A DNA stretch of 64,000 nucleotides from Prochlorococcus sp. AG-412-I05 (GTDB taxonomy: Bacteria; Cyanobacteriota; Cyanobacteriia; PCC-6307; Cyanobiaceae): assembly GCA_003214855.1 (NCBI GenBank), contig QCLC01000003.1, forward strand, positions 1 to 64,000. The letters run 5' to 3'. A model generated the notes under the pieces. The model saw nothing but the letters and a program-made list of their open reading frames with translations, had not been told where the DNA came from and did not search any database. Position 1 is the stretch's first letter. The number at the start of each line of letters is the position of its first letter. The translations under genes were made by a program, and so were the position numbers. Shown piece after piece: positions 47,587-56,459 of this stretch.

Positions 47587-48137
47587 GCATCCTGCATCTC
47601 ATAAAAGTCGGGCTGCACATAATCTTTCCTCAGTGGCCAGCCCTTCCAGTCTTCAGGCATTAGCAACCTTTTCGGATGGGGATGCCCCTCAAAGTTGATA
47701 CCGAACATGTCAAAGGTTTCCCGCTCCTGCCAGTCAGCTCCTCGAAACAACCCGTAGATCGATGGGAGCGAAGGTGTGTCTTCACGGGATAAAAACACCT
47801 TGAGGCGTACCTCACGGACCTTGGCCGCTTCCGACGACGAATCTCCTACCCCCATCTTTGCAACCATTTCAGCCATGGCAACGAGATGGTAGAAGCAGAC
47901 CAGCTGCTTGCCAGGGCCTTCGTCATAGCCACCCTGGCATTGAAGATAATCAAAACCATCAGCCTTGAGTGCTGCAACGATCACCTGCAAGAACATCGAC
48001 TCAACACCAATCACCTCCACACCCAGATGATCAGGATCAAGCAACTGATGCTCAAAACCCTGCTGGTTGAGCCAGCGGCTTACAGGTCCAGGTTCCGGAA
48101 CCACCGGCACCGGGGGGGTGGAAGGGGTCTCGCTCAT
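47580..48137 (-). CDS. ndhJ: NAD(P)H-quinone oxidoreductase subunit J
   Basis: A 185-residue hydrophilic-arm subunit of cyanobacterial NDH-1, used for cyclic electron flow and respiration. The NuoC-type signature is [36 protein letters not shown]. It has a proline-rich N-terminus. It overlaps ndhK by four bases and lies at the end of the ndhC-K-J operon. Its tail overlaps that of the YvcK-type gene. Confidence 0.97.
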   Translation of the reverse strand: MSETPSTPPVPVVPEPGPVSRWLNQQGFEHQLLDPDHLGVEVIGVESMFLQVIVAALKADGFDYLQCQGGYDEGPGKQLVCFYHLVAMAEMVAKMGVGDSSSEAAKVREVRLKVFLSREDTPSLPSIYGLFRGADWQERETFDMFGINFEGHPHPKRLLMPEDWKGWPLRKDYVQPDFYEMQDAY

Positions 48138-48886
48138 GACTCGTAGGTTGATGAAGGCTGAGAAACTGGGCTGGCATCAATTTCAGAGGCGTTCAACTCC
48201 GCTGCCATTGGCAGCCCAGCACCAGGCGACAAGGCAGCTTTCTGGGTATCAGCACTCAAGTAGGCCCCGGTAACAATTGGCTCAACTCGCTTCATTTGAT
48301 GGGGCACTGAGAAGTAGCGGTGGGTCTGGGCAATCTTGATCCGCTCAGCAACCGCTTCATCACCCACTTTTTTACGTAACTTGATCACCGCATCAAAAAT
48401 TGCTTCAGGGCGAGGTGGGCACCCAGGGAGATACAGATCTACGGGGATGAGCTTGTCTACTCCTCGCACAGCGGTAGTGGAGTCAGCACTGAACATGCCA
48501 CCAGTGATCGTGCATGCACCCATAGCAATCACATATTTAGGCTCAGGCATCTGCTCATAAAGCCTGACCAGGGCTGGAGCCATCTTCATGGTCACCGTGC
48601 CCGCAACGATCAGGAGATCAGCCTGCCGAGGAGAGCTTCGGGGCACCAAGCCAAAACGGTCAAAATCAAAACGTGATCCAATCAGAGCCGCGAACTCGAT
48701 AAAGCAACACGCGGTGCCATACAGCAACGGCCAAAGACTGCTAAGCCGAGCCCAATTGTGTAGATCGTCCAGGCTTGTGAGAATGATGTTCTCACTCAAG
48801 TCACTGGTCACACTCGGAGCGCCTACGGGGCCACAACTCGCTGCACGCAAGTCACGTACGGCACCGATGGAGGGGGTCACTGACAT
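48134..48886 (-). CDS. ndhK: NAD(P)H-quinone oxidoreductase subunit K
   Basis: About 250 residues. It carries the N2-type [4Fe-4S] cluster of NDH-1. Cysteines are in [24 protein letters not shown] and [14 protein letters not shown]. The start at 48886 is four bases after the ndhC stop and gives the normal length; an upstream ATG at 48952 would overlap ndhC. A C-terminal extension after QMKRVEPIV is Ser/Ala-rich and variable in this group. Confidence 0.97.
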   Translation of the reverse strand: MSVTPSIGAVRDLRAASCGPVGAPSVTSDLSENIILTSLDDLHNWARLSSLWPLLYGTACCFIEFAALIGSRFDFDRFGLVPRSSPRQADLLIVAGTVTMKMAPALVRLYEQMPEPKYVIAMGACTITGGMFSADSTTAVRGVDKLIPVDLYLPGCPPRPEAIFDAVIKLRKKVGDEAVAERIKIAQTHRYFSVPHQMKRVEPIVTGAYLSADTQKAALSPGAGLPMAAELNASEIDASPVSQPSSTYES

Positions 48887-48890
48887 CAAA

Positions 48891-49253
48891 TCAACTCCAC
48901 TCGAGGGCACCCTTCCGCCAGGCATAAGCCAGTGCAACAAGAAGGATGGCAATAAAAATAAGGGCTTCGATGAAAGCCAATAGACCTAAGCGATGAAATG
49001 CCACAGCCCAGGGATAAAGGAAAACGGTTTCCACATCAAAGATGACGAAAACTAAAGCGAACATGTAGTAGCGAATGTTGAACTGAATCCAGGCACCACC
49101 AATGGGCTCCATCCCTGATTCATAGGTCAGCTCCCGCTCACCGGTACGACTGCGAGGCGCCAAGAGCTTGTTGGTGACAAGCGCCAAGACCGGTACTGCT
49201 GCTGAGATCAGCAGAAAGCCGAGAAAAGCGTCATAACCCGGCAGCGCAAACAT
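48891..49253 (-). CDS. ndhC: NAD(P)H-quinone oxidoreductase subunit 3
   Basis: A 120-residue membrane subunit of NDH-1 with three helices. [41 protein letters not shown] is the family signature. The start at 49253 ([13 protein letters not shown]) matches homologues; the ATG at 49295 adds 14 atypical residues. First gene of ndhC-ndhK-ndhJ. It is divergent from the rubredoxin gene with about 80 bp between starts. Confidence 0.97.
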   Translation of the reverse strand: MFALPGYDAFLGFLLISAAVPVLALVTNKLLAPRSRTGERELTYESGMEPIGGAWIQFNIRYYMFALVFVIFDVETVFLYPWAVAFHRLGLLAFIEALIFIAILLVALAYAWRKGALEWS

Positions 49254-49336
49254 GGACAAGTACCACTTACTGATCAGTCTGGCATTCACTGCCATGGGCT
49301 AACGCCGATAGAGTTATCCCACCTGACAGTGCAGCT

Positions 49337-49765
49337 GTGAGCGACAAAACCACACCTGCCGAAGACTCGACAGAAGACCAATCAGTTGCTCAAACTGAAG
49401 TTGATGGTATGGCCACAGACACCATCGCCTCAGCAGAGTCCGACACCGATCAGCTCACCCATCGCTTTGAGTGCCGCAGTTGCGGTTACGTCTATGACCC
49501 AGAAGAAGGAGTAAAGAAGCTTGGCATCACGTCCGGAACAGCTTTCAAGGATCTCGATCCAACCAACTTTCGTTGCCCCGTATGCCGTGCCCGCATCGAC
49601 GCCTTCAAAAACATCGGTCCTCGCAGTGCACCTAGCGGCTTTGACCAAAACCTCAACTACGGCATTGGCGTCAACCGCTTAACACCCGGGCAAAAGAATG
49701 TCCTGATCTTTGGAGGCCTGGCACTGGCCTTCGCCTTCTTCCTCTCCCTCTACTCGCTGCGTTAA
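49337..49765 (+). CDS. rubA: Membrane-anchored rubredoxin A
   Basis: A 142-residue protein starting with GTG. It has an acidic, low-complexity N-terminus, a rubredoxin domain with the two iron-binding pairs (CRSCGYVYDPEEG and FRCPVCRARIDAF, about residues 45-95), and a C-terminal thylakoid membrane helix (NVLIFGGLALAFAFFLSLYSLR). Cyanobacterial RubA is needed for photosystem assembly. It is followed by ycf48 and psbEFLJ on the same strand, the conserved PSII assembly gene order. Confidence 0.95.
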   Translation: MSDKTTPAEDSTEDQSVAQTEVDGMATDTIASAESDTDQLTHRFECRSCGYVYDPEEGVKKLGITSGTAFKDLDPTNFRCPVCRARIDAFKNIGPRSAPSGFDQNLNYGIGVNRLTPGQKNVLIFGGLALAFAFFLSLYSLR

Positions 49766-49777
49766 CGCATCCCTCCC

Positions 49778-50785
49778 ATGAGCCGCCTGTTCTCGAACCT
49801 TTTCAACCTTCTGCTGATTGCGGCCATCGGGTTAGGCCTCAGTGGATGCGTCACCAGCCGACTTCCGGTCGCCAGCACCAGCCCATGGCAACCATTGGAG
49901 TTGAACACTGAGTCCAATCCTCTGGACATCAGTTTCTCTGACGCCAACCACGGCTTCGTTGTTGGTACCAACCGCTTAATCATGGAATCAAATGATGGCG
50001 GTGTCAGCTGGAAGAAGCGCAGCTTGGATCTTGAGGAGGATGAAAACTTCCGACTCATCAGTATCGATTTCAACGGCAATGAGGGTTGGATCGCTGGGCA
50101 GCCAGGGCTGGTGATGCACAGCACTGACGCAGGCAAGAACTGGTCACGCTTGAAGCTTGAAAACAAACTCCCAGGGGATCCATATCTGATTACCAACCTA
50201 GGTCCCAATAATGCTGAGCTTGCCACCAACGCAGGTGCCATCTATCGCACAAGCGATGGTGGCACCACCTGGAAAGCAACTGTGAGTGAAGCGGCCGGTG
50301 CAGTGCGCGACCTCAGGCGCAGTGCAGCTGGCAATTATGTGAGCGTGAGCAGTCTCGGCAATTTCTTCTCCACCTTGGATGTAGGCCAGGATGTTTGGCA
50401 AAACCATGAGAGGGTGAGCAGCAAGCGGGTGCAGAGCCTGGGTTATCAACCCAACGGTGAACTATGGATGGTGGCCAGGGGGGCCGAGATCCGCCTAAAC
50501 GATCAACCCGGAAACGTCGACAGCTGGGGGAAAGCGATTATTCCAATCACCAATGGCTACAACTATCTGGATCTGTCCTGGGATCCCAACGGGGGCATCT
50601 GGGCAGCGGGCGGCAACGGAACGCTTATTAAGACTCTTGATGACGGTAAAAGCTGGCAGATCGATCCCATGGGCGACACACAGCCCTCGAACTTGATCAG
50701 GATCCTGTTCGACACCAGCTCTGAAAGCCAAGCCAAAGGGTTTGTTCTTGGGGAACGGGGCCACCTTCTGCGCTGGGTGGGCTAA
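49778..50785 (+). CDS. ycf48: Photosystem II assembly factor Ycf48 (HCF136-like)
   Basis: A 335-residue lumenal lipoprotein. The signal LLLIAAIGLGLSGC has a lipobox with Cys at about residue 24. The mature part is a seven-bladed propeller with BNR/Asp-box-like repeats (SNDGGVSWKK, STDAGKNWS, TSDGGTTWKA, TLDDGKSWQ). Ycf48 binds precursor D1 and helps form the D1-D2 reaction centre. It lies 12 bp after rubA and about 106 bp before psbE. Confidence 0.96.
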   Translation: MSRLFSNLFNLLLIAAIGLGLSGCVTSRLPVASTSPWQPLELNTESNPLDISFSDANHGFVVGTNRLIMESNDGGVSWKKRSLDLEEDENFRLISIDFNGNEGWIAGQPGLVMHSTDAGKNWSRLKLENKLPGDPYLITNLGPNNAELATNAGAIYRTSDGGTTWKATVSEAAGAVRDLRRSAAGNYVSVSSLGNFFSTLDVGQDVWQNHERVSSKRVQSLGYQPNGELWMVARGAEIRLNDQPGNVDSWGKAIIPITNGYNYLDLSWDPNGGIWAAGGNGTLIKTLDDGKSWQIDPMGDTQPSNLIRILFDTSSESQAKGFVLGERGHLLRWVG

Positions 50786-50891
50786 GGCTTGTCCTTCAGC
50801 CCAATGAGCAACGCTCTGTAACCATGCCGTTCACCAGACGCAGTGTTGAGGCTCAGCCTTATAGGATCTAAAAGCTGATACGCCTGAGGCC

Positions 50892-51140
50892 ATGGCTGCT
50901 GGCTCCACCGGGGAACGCCCTTTTTTCGAGATCGTCACTAGCATCCGCTACTGGGTGATCCACGCTGTTACCCTGCCGTCGATCTTCCTCGCCGGCTACC
51001 TGTTTGTGTCCACGGGCCTTGCCTATGACACATTCGGCACACCTCGCCCTGATGCCTATTTCCAGGCAAGCGAAAGCAAGGCTCCAGTCGTTAGCCAACG
51101 CTACGAAGCCAAATCCCAACTCGACCTGCGCCTGCAATAA
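50892..51140 (+). CDS. psbE: Cytochrome b559 alpha subunit
   Basis: An 82-residue PSII subunit with one membrane helix. The haem-ligand His is in [28 protein letters not shown] (about residue 23), followed by the lumenal GTPRPDAYF motif. First gene of psbEFLJ, spaced by a few bases from psbF, so the four are read together. Confidence 0.98.
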   Translation: MAAGSTGERPFFEIVTSIRYWVIHAVTLPSIFLAGYLFVSTGLAYDTFGTPRPDAYFQASESKAPVVSQRYEAKSQLDLRLQ

Positions 51141-51143
51141 GCC

Positions 51144-51293
51144 ATGGCTCAATCTTCTTCTGCACCGCTTCAAGCTCTTAACGTCCGTGTCTATCCGATT
51201 TTCACGGTTCGTTGGCTCGCTGTACACGTCCTGGGTGTACCCACAGTGTTTTTCCTTGGCGCCATAACCGCCATGCAGCTCATCCGTCGCTGA
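51144..51293 (+). CDS. psbF: Cytochrome b559 beta subunit
   Basis: A 49-residue single-helix PSII protein providing the second haem ligand (His in [20 protein letters not shown], about residue 28), ending AMQLIRR. It starts three bases after the psbE stop. Codon use and position agree with the conserved psbEFLJ operon. Confidence 0.97.
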   Translation: MAQSSSAPLQALNVRVYPIFTVRWLAVHVLGVPTVFFLGAITAMQLIRR

Positions 51294-51428
<135 letters not shown>

Positions 51429-51440
51429 GGGATCTGAAGC

Positions 51441-51638
51441 ATGAGTACGAAACTTAAAGGCCCTGACGGACGTATACCTGACCGTCTTCCAGACGGCAGT
51501 CCAGCCGTTTCATGGGAACGCCGTTGGACGGAAGGATCCTTACCCCTATGGTTAGTGGCAACCGTTGGCGGCATGGCTGTCCTCTCAGTCCTAGGCCTCT
51601 TCTTCTTCGGCTCCTTCACTGGAGTCGGTTCAGCTTAA
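51441..51638 (+). CDS. psbJ: Photosystem II protein J
   Basis: A 65-residue single-helix PSII subunit. The core [32 protein letters not shown] is conserved. The N-terminal extension ([29 protein letters not shown]) is longer than in freshwater or plastid PsbJ and is typical of marine picocyanobacteria. Last gene of the operon; an imperfect long hairpin follows. Confidence 0.96.
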   Translation: MSTKLKGPDGRIPDRLPDGSPAVSWERRWTEGSLPLWLVATVGGMAVLSVLGLFFFGSFTGVGSA

Positions 51639-51658
51639 TTTAGAGTCAAGATTCTGTG

Positions 51659-51691
51659 TGTAAACCCTACCTAGAAGGGTGGGGATTTACA
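51659..51691. terminator. Long hairpin between psbJ and mtnP (possible bidirectional terminator)
   Basis: TGTAAA / TTTACA outer arms and CCCTACCT / GGGTGGGG inner arms (two G-T pairs, one bulged A) enclose an AGAA loop. It lies 20 bp after the psbJ stop and 37 bp after the mtnP stop on the other strand. No clear T run follows on either strand, so it may act as a transcript-end stabiliser rather than a classic terminator. Confidence 0.5.
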
Positions 51692-51728
51692 TGCAGAGTT
51701 AGATCTTCTAAAGCACAAAAACTGACCA

Positions 51729-52643
51729 TCAACTACCGGCAAACTCGCCCCAGTAAGGCCTTGTAAAGAGGTCAAGTTTGCGGCGAGTTTTGTCAGTTAC
51801 GTGCTTTTTGGCGGTTAGCAAAGCATCTTCCAAAGCATTGTGAGCTGTGCTGACGGGACGAATATCTGCAATCATTTTGGCTGTTGCACGAACGATCTTT
51901 GTGGCCAACTCTGCATTGGCCCTCAGATTTGCAAGCACCATCTCGACAGTCACGCTGTCATGGTGACCATGCCAACAATCGTAATCAGTCACCATTGATA
52001 AAGAAGCATAAGCAATCTCTGCTTCCCGAGCCAGGCGAGCCTCAGTGTGATTGGTCATTCCGATCACCATGCAACCCCAACTCCTATAAAGCTTCGATTC
52101 AGCTCGAGTGGAGAAGGCCGGACCTTCCATCGCCAGATAGGTACCACTTCGATGCAATTGGCGTCCATCCGGCATCAGGCTTTCGCCAACATCCGCTAAT
52201 AAGCGAGAAAGCGTGAGGCAAAAAGGATCAGCCATTGCCACATGAGCCACCGCCCCATCTCCAAAAAAAGTCAGTGGTCGCTGATGAGTCCGATCAATGA
52301 ATTGATCAGGTACCACCATGTCTAAGGGGCGCACCTGTTCCTGCAATGAACCCACTGCTGAAGGCGAAAGGATCCAACGCACACCAAGCGAACGCATCGC
52401 CCAAATATTCGCTCGATAGGGAACTTCCGTAGGCAAAAAAGTGTGATTACGCCCATGGCGAGCAAGAAATACCACATCCATACCGTCAAGGGTGCCGAGT
52501 CGAAAAGCGTCCGAAGGCTTTCCAAAGGGAGTATCAATCTCCAATTCTTGAATGTTCTCAAGGCCTTCGATGGCATAGAGACCACTACCTCCCAAAACTC
52601 CCAAACGAGCGCCTTCGAGAGGAGAAGTTGTGAGGCGATTCAA
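51729..52643 (-). CDS. mtnP: S-methyl-5'-thioadenosine phosphorylase
   Basis: A 304-residue purine-phosphorylase-family enzyme that splits 5'-methylthioadenosine and often 5'-deoxyadenosine, with phosphate, to adenine and the ribose-1-phosphate derivative. Motifs are LGVLGGSGLYAIEGL, FLARHGRNHTFLPTEVPYRANIWAM, SGTYLAMEGPAFSTRAES and VIGMTNHTEARLAREAEIAYASLSMVTDYDCW (MTAP signature). It is slightly long at the C-terminus. mtnA lies 705 bp away on the other strand across an AT-rich region; mtnB, mtnC, mtnD and mtnE are not in the window. Confidence 0.93.
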   Translation of the reverse strand: MNRLTTSPLEGARLGVLGGSGLYAIEGLENIQELEIDTPFGKPSDAFRLGTLDGMDVVFLARHGRNHTFLPTEVPYRANIWAMRSLGVRWILSPSAVGSLQEQVRPLDMVVPDQFIDRTHQRPLTFFGDGAVAHVAMADPFCLTLSRLLADVGESLMPDGRQLHRSGTYLAMEGPAFSTRAESKLYRSWGCMVIGMTNHTEARLAREAEIAYASLSMVTDYDCWHGHHDSVTVEMVLANLRANAELATKIVRATAKMIADIRPVSTAHNALEDALLTAKKHVTDKTRRKLDLFTRPYWGEFAGS

Positions 52644-53046
52644 TTAACGTCTTTGAGCTTTAAATAGCATAGCCCGTCAATAACTCGATCCATACTTATA
52701 GCCTTCAAGGGCTTCATACATAAAACTGATAGCCGAAGCATCACATCAAGTCATGAGTTTAATTAGCAAATATTTATTCAACCTTCAAAAAATTAGCTAG
52801 CCAAGGTCTCCAGCAGGAAGAATCCATCAATCCCTAAGATAACTTACAAAGTGTTTACGATCAAGATGCATGCACCCACGTGAAATAACAATTAAACTAC
52901 TCAAGCGGGCAAGCATCTAAAGAACCACCTTAATCCACTGCATTGGGTTGAACCAGAATAAATCCTAACTGGCTTAAAAAACATTTTAAAACCTGAGGGC
53001 AAGGCTTATCTTGACAAGGTTAATTTAAAAAAGAGTCAACTCATAA
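52644..53046. other. AT-rich intergenic region with possible gene remnants
   Basis: No intact gene is seen. Scattered conserved-looking stretches (see the relic at 52860-53078) are interrupted by stops in all frames. It also presumably holds the mtnP promoter near 52650-52750. Confidence 0.5.
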
Positions 53047-53078
53047 ATGCAAGAGGCCCTCGCCCAGGCAAAGGCTAG
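52860..53078 (+). pseudogene. Possible relic of a class I SAM-dependent methyltransferase
   Basis: One frame reads NPLHWVEPE, a TAA (52959), then ILTGLKNILKPEGKAYLDKVN. This resembles the segment between motifs II and III of type 11 methyltransferases (ALHWV-x-DP...L...LKPGG). A nearby upstream frame gives VYDQDACTHVK followed by a stop, similar to the YDxxAxVQ start of BioC-like enzymes. The glycine-rich motif I is missing, so much of the gene would be deleted. The similarity is short and may be chance. Confidence 0.25.
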
Positions 53079-53352
53079 GCCAGGCCTAATGGTTTCTCAT
53101 TCAGCCCAAAAGGTTACTGGGCCTAGCAATAATCAATAGGCCACACTTGAGCGAATCTTCAACTATGGTTTTAATGCAGAAACCTTGCTCGCGGCAAGGT
53201 TCAATGTATTAGTAGCCAAATATCGCAATGGACAATTGCACCAGGATGAATTAACCATGCAACTTAACCGCTTTCAGAATCAGGATCTGTCCAGGCATAA
53301 CATCGACTCGATCAAAACCGCCCAGGATCATCTAAATGGTGAAATGTCATGA
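53047..53352 (+). pseudogene. 102-codon ORF broken by one amber codon, overlapping mtnA by ATGA
   Basis: ATG at 53047 opens 30 codons (MQEALAQAKARPG...), then TAG at 53137-53139, then 70 more codons (ATLERIFNYGFNAETLLAARFNVL...) to a TGA at 53350-53352 that overlaps the mtnA ATG as ATGA. The lower part is protein-like and the stop/start overlap is typical of coupled genes. It is either a recently inactivated gene or a shorter gene starting after the TAG (a TTG near 53188). No family is recognised. Confidence 0.4.
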
Positions 53353-54461
53353 ACATTGATGGCACAGCCTGGCGCACCATCTGGCTTGAAAAAGATGGGC
53401 ATTCAGTCGGCGTGATCGATCAAACCCAACTGCCCCACAAGTTCAGCACCCTCAAGCTCAGCAACTACCAAGAGGCCGCAACCGCAATTCGCACCATGGT
53501 GGTGCGTGGGGCTCCATTGATCGGAGTTACCGGGGCCTATGGATTAATGCTGGCTCTACAAGAAGACCCCAGCGATGACGCCCTAGAGGCTGCCTTTAAG
53601 CAACTCAATTCCACCCGGCCAACAGCAGTCAATCTGCGCTGGGCCCTCAAACGAATCCGAGACAAAGTAAAACCGCTTCAACCAGCTAAGCGGGCAGAGG
53701 CCGCCAGAGCCGAGTCTGCCCTCATTGCCGAGGAGGACGTGGCCATGTGTGAGGCCATCGGCAACCATGGCTTAGCAATCATCCAAAAGCTTGCTACAGG
53801 CAGACCAAGCATGCGACAGCAAGAGCCCATACAAGTGCTCACCCACTGCAATGCTGGCTGGCTGGCCACCGTTGATTGGGGGACCGCGCTGGCACCGATT
53901 TACAAGGCCCACCGGGCCGGCCTAAACATTCATGTATGGGTTGACGAGACACGCCCCCGCAACCAGGGCGCAAGCCTCACTGCCTACGAACTAGGTCGTG
54001 AAGGCGTACCCCATACCGTGATCGTGGATAACGCGGGTGGGCACCTTATGCAGCAAGGATATGTTGACGCAGTCGTCGTCGGTAGCGACCGAACCACACG
54101 CAGCGGTGACGTGTGCAACAAAATCGGCACCTATCTCAAGGCCTTAGCGGCCCTAGACAACGGCGTGCCCTTTTATGTAGCCCTACCCGGCTCAACAATC
54201 GACTGGTCAATCTCGGATGGGGTCGCAGAAATCCCTATCGAAACCCGCTCGGCGATGGAAGTGACCCACATCCAAGGACGAAACAACAACGCTTCTAGCA
54301 ACAACCAACTCACCACCGTGCAACTCACTCCCAATCAAAGCGAAGGATTCAACCCTGCTTTTGATGTAACCCCTGCGCGCCTCGTAACGGCCCTCATCAC
54401 CGAACGCGGAGTCGCGGCAGCAAGCGAGACGGGCCTCATGGAGCTTTACTGCGATGATTAG
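53349..54461 (+). CDS. mtnA: Methylthioribose-1-phosphate isomerase
   Basis: A 370-residue eIF2B-related enzyme that isomerises MTR-1-P (and in some bacteria 5-deoxyribose-1-P) to the ribulose-1-P form. Features are TMVVRGAPLIGVTGAYGL (substrate loop), PTAVNLRWAL, ILTHCNAGWLAT-type VLTHCNAGWLATVDWGTAL with the catalytic Cys (about residue 166), VWVDETRPRNQGASLTAYEL, VVGSDRTTRSGDVCNKIGTY with the catalytic Asp, and NPAFDVTPARLVTALITERG. Full length. Its role with mtnP is clear; the next pathway enzyme is probably the aldolase fusion at 57051. Confidence 0.94.
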   Translation: MNIDGTAWRTIWLEKDGHSVGVIDQTQLPHKFSTLKLSNYQEAATAIRTMVVRGAPLIGVTGAYGLMLALQEDPSDDALEAAFKQLNSTRPTAVNLRWALKRIRDKVKPLQPAKRAEAARAESALIAEEDVAMCEAIGNHGLAIIQKLATGRPSMRQQEPIQVLTHCNAGWLATVDWGTALAPIYKAHRAGLNIHVWVDETRPRNQGASLTAYELGREGVPHTVIVDNAGGHLMQQGYVDAVVVGSDRTTRSGDVCNKIGTYLKALAALDNGVPFYVALPGSTIDWSISDGVAEIPIETRSAMEVTHIQGRNNNASSNNQLTTVQLTPNQSEGFNPAFDVTPARLVTALITERGVAAASETGLMELYCDD

Positions 54462-54517
54462 AAATTAAAAACAATGTATGTATAAAACTACAGGAAAGTT
54501 GATCAATGACTAATCAA

Positions 54518-54537
54518 GGCCAAAGTCGCCTTTGGCC
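54518..54537. other. 8-bp inverted repeat downstream of mtnA
   Basis: GGCCAAAG (54518-54525) and CTTTGGCC (54530-54537) with loop TCGC, 56 bp after the mtnA stop, in a 297-bp AT-rich gap before the dld stop (54759). No T run follows on either strand. The rest of the gap shows no gene. Confidence 0.45.
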
Positions 54538-54758
54538 ATAGAACAATCGTAGCGACTGTCTTCAACCCTCGCCATCCAGACATGTCCACACTGACATTAT
54601 TTTACATCACTAAGAAAAATTCAACTTAGATGCTTAAATGCAAGAAAATCCTTACATTCTACTGCCACTGAATAACTGGAGCCCATACGCAAAAACCAGA
54701 CATATATGTAGAAGAAATGACTTGAAAACAAGACATCACACTGAGCATAGCCATCTGT

Positions 54759-56459
54759 CTACCGATAATTCCTCAGCTTTGACATCTTACCAATACCAGA
54801 GTTAAAACTATTTGTTGGATCTAGAGCTCGATAATGATCAGCAAGAGACTGATCGGCATGGTAGAGATGACCAACATTATGCTCTGCAGGATATTTGGCT
54901 CCACAATCGTCCAAAAGCCTAAAAATCCGAGTCTTCAGAGCTTTTACATCGACACCTTTTTTAACTACAAAGTTCCAATGAAACACCATGCATAAAAAAT
55001 GCCCCATAAGAAAAGATTCAGACATCTGACTGAGAATCTCTTCGGTCAGCACTTCATACCAAGAATCACAATTTCTTGGTAAGGCAACATCTAATGGCAG
55101 CAGCTCGCCAGATTCTTCTGGGTTAAGGATTCGACACCTTGCTGGAACTCCCCCCGCAACAAAGCGATTTAAAAGTGCCGCCTTCGCCTCTTGTTTATTA
55201 CACTCAAAGTAATCTAACTTAGTTTTATCATCAAAACTCTTAGACAGCAACTCCCGTACTTCTTCAATAACCGAATCGCTAGCAACAATTATCAAGTGAT
55301 GCTCATACGCATCACGATACTCACGCATCTTAGCAGGGAGATGATCAGGAAGCGTCTGCCCAAGAAATTGCAATATCCGATCTGAGACATGATCTGGCGA
55401 ACCGGGGAATCCCTCAGCGATCTGATCAATCCTACTTTTGAATTTAAAAAGCTTTGGCAAGAAATTAGTCCCAAGACATTTAATCGCAATAAATGTATCC
55501 TTGCAATACTTATCAACACCATCAAAATAACTACGATGCATATACTCTCCCATATCAGGCAGCTGCTTGAAACTTGACAGGATGCTTTTCCTAATCAAGG
55601 TTAGTTGCCTGGGATCATTAGTTCCAAGATAAAAAGTCTGCTGCTTCTCCGCCTTTTGAAAAGTGTCTAGGCGAACAGCAAAGACTGCCAACTTTCCCGC
55701 ACATCCGCTCGCCTCATGTAAGCGTCTCTTATCAGCATTGAACCTAGCCGGACTGCTTGCATCAAAATCTCTTACACGCTCCTTATATTCATGATCAGCG
55801 GCCAAACGCTCGCCAAGAGGAACAGCGTCTACATCAAATTGAACATTCTGTAAGTTAGAGATAATCTCTTCAGCGGAATTCCCAAGCTCAAGATCAAGAT
55901 GATTAATAAGTTCTAGAGTTCCATTAGAATTCAACTGTGCATACATAGATAGCTCTGTATATGCTGGCCCTCGATTTACCAGATTGCCACCAGAGTTATT
56001 ACACACCCCTCCAACAACAGATGCCCCAATACAGGATGAGCCTATAATAGAATGAGGTCCTCGCCCTAGAGGGGCAATCTGTTCCTCTAGGCTGTATAAA
56101 GTAGCACCTGCAAATGCAATGACTTGCTGGCCACCATTCAAGAGAATCAACCTATTCAGGCAAAGGGTGCTAATAATAACAACATCGCGATCATAATCGT
56201 CACCATCAGGCGTAGATCCACCGGTCAAGCCAGTATTTGCAGCCTGAACAATAATGATTTTGTTGTAGGAAATACAAATTTTTAGAACTTCCCAAAACTG
56301 TAATAAGTCCTGAGGCAGAACGACAGCACAAGCCGCACCTTGCCCAACACGAATACCTATTCTATAGAACTTTGTCTGTGACTCCTTAGTTAAAACATTT
56401 CTCCGGCCGACAACAGCCCTTAGAGATTTCTGCAATCCAAGAATGCGATCACCCCTCAT
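54759..56459 (-). CDS. dld: Quinone-dependent D-lactate dehydrogenase (Dld type, FAD)
   Basis: A 566-residue flavoprotein close in length to E. coli Dld (571). It has the FAD-binding PCMH domain (VVLPQDLLQFWEVLKIC, IVQAANTGLTGGSTPDGDDYDRDVVIIST, GPHSIIGSSCIGASVVGGVCNNSGGNLVNRGPAYTE) and the lactate_dh membrane-binding C-terminal domain (AEHNVGHLYHADQSLADHYRALDPTNSFNSGIGKMS). It oxidises D-lactate to pyruvate and feeds the quinone pool. The gene is clearly more AT-rich than its neighbours, with codon use shifted to A/T third positions, and stands between AT-rich gaps; this suggests horizontal acquisition. It is intact. Confidence 0.92.
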   Translation of the reverse strand: MRGDRILGLQKSLRAVVGRRNVLTKESQTKFYRIGIRVGQGAACAVVLPQDLLQFWEVLKICISYNKIIIVQAANTGLTGGSTPDGDDYDRDVVIISTLCLNRLILLNGGQQVIAFAGATLYSLEEQIAPLGRGPHSIIGSSCIGASVVGGVCNNSGGNLVNRGPAYTELSMYAQLNSNGTLELINHLDLELGNSAEEIISNLQNVQFDVDAVPLGERLAADHEYKERVRDFDASSPARFNADKRRLHEASGCAGKLAVFAVRLDTFQKAEKQQTFYLGTNDPRQLTLIRKSILSSFKQLPDMGEYMHRSYFDGVDKYCKDTFIAIKCLGTNFLPKLFKFKSRIDQIAEGFPGSPDHVSDRILQFLGQTLPDHLPAKMREYRDAYEHHLIIVASDSVIEEVRELLSKSFDDKTKLDYFECNKQEAKAALLNRFVAGGVPARCRILNPEESGELLPLDVALPRNCDSWYEVLTEEILSQMSESFLMGHFLCMVFHWNFVVKKGVDVKALKTRIFRLLDDCGAKYPAEHNVGHLYHADQSLADHYRALDPTNSFNSGIGKMSKLRNYR

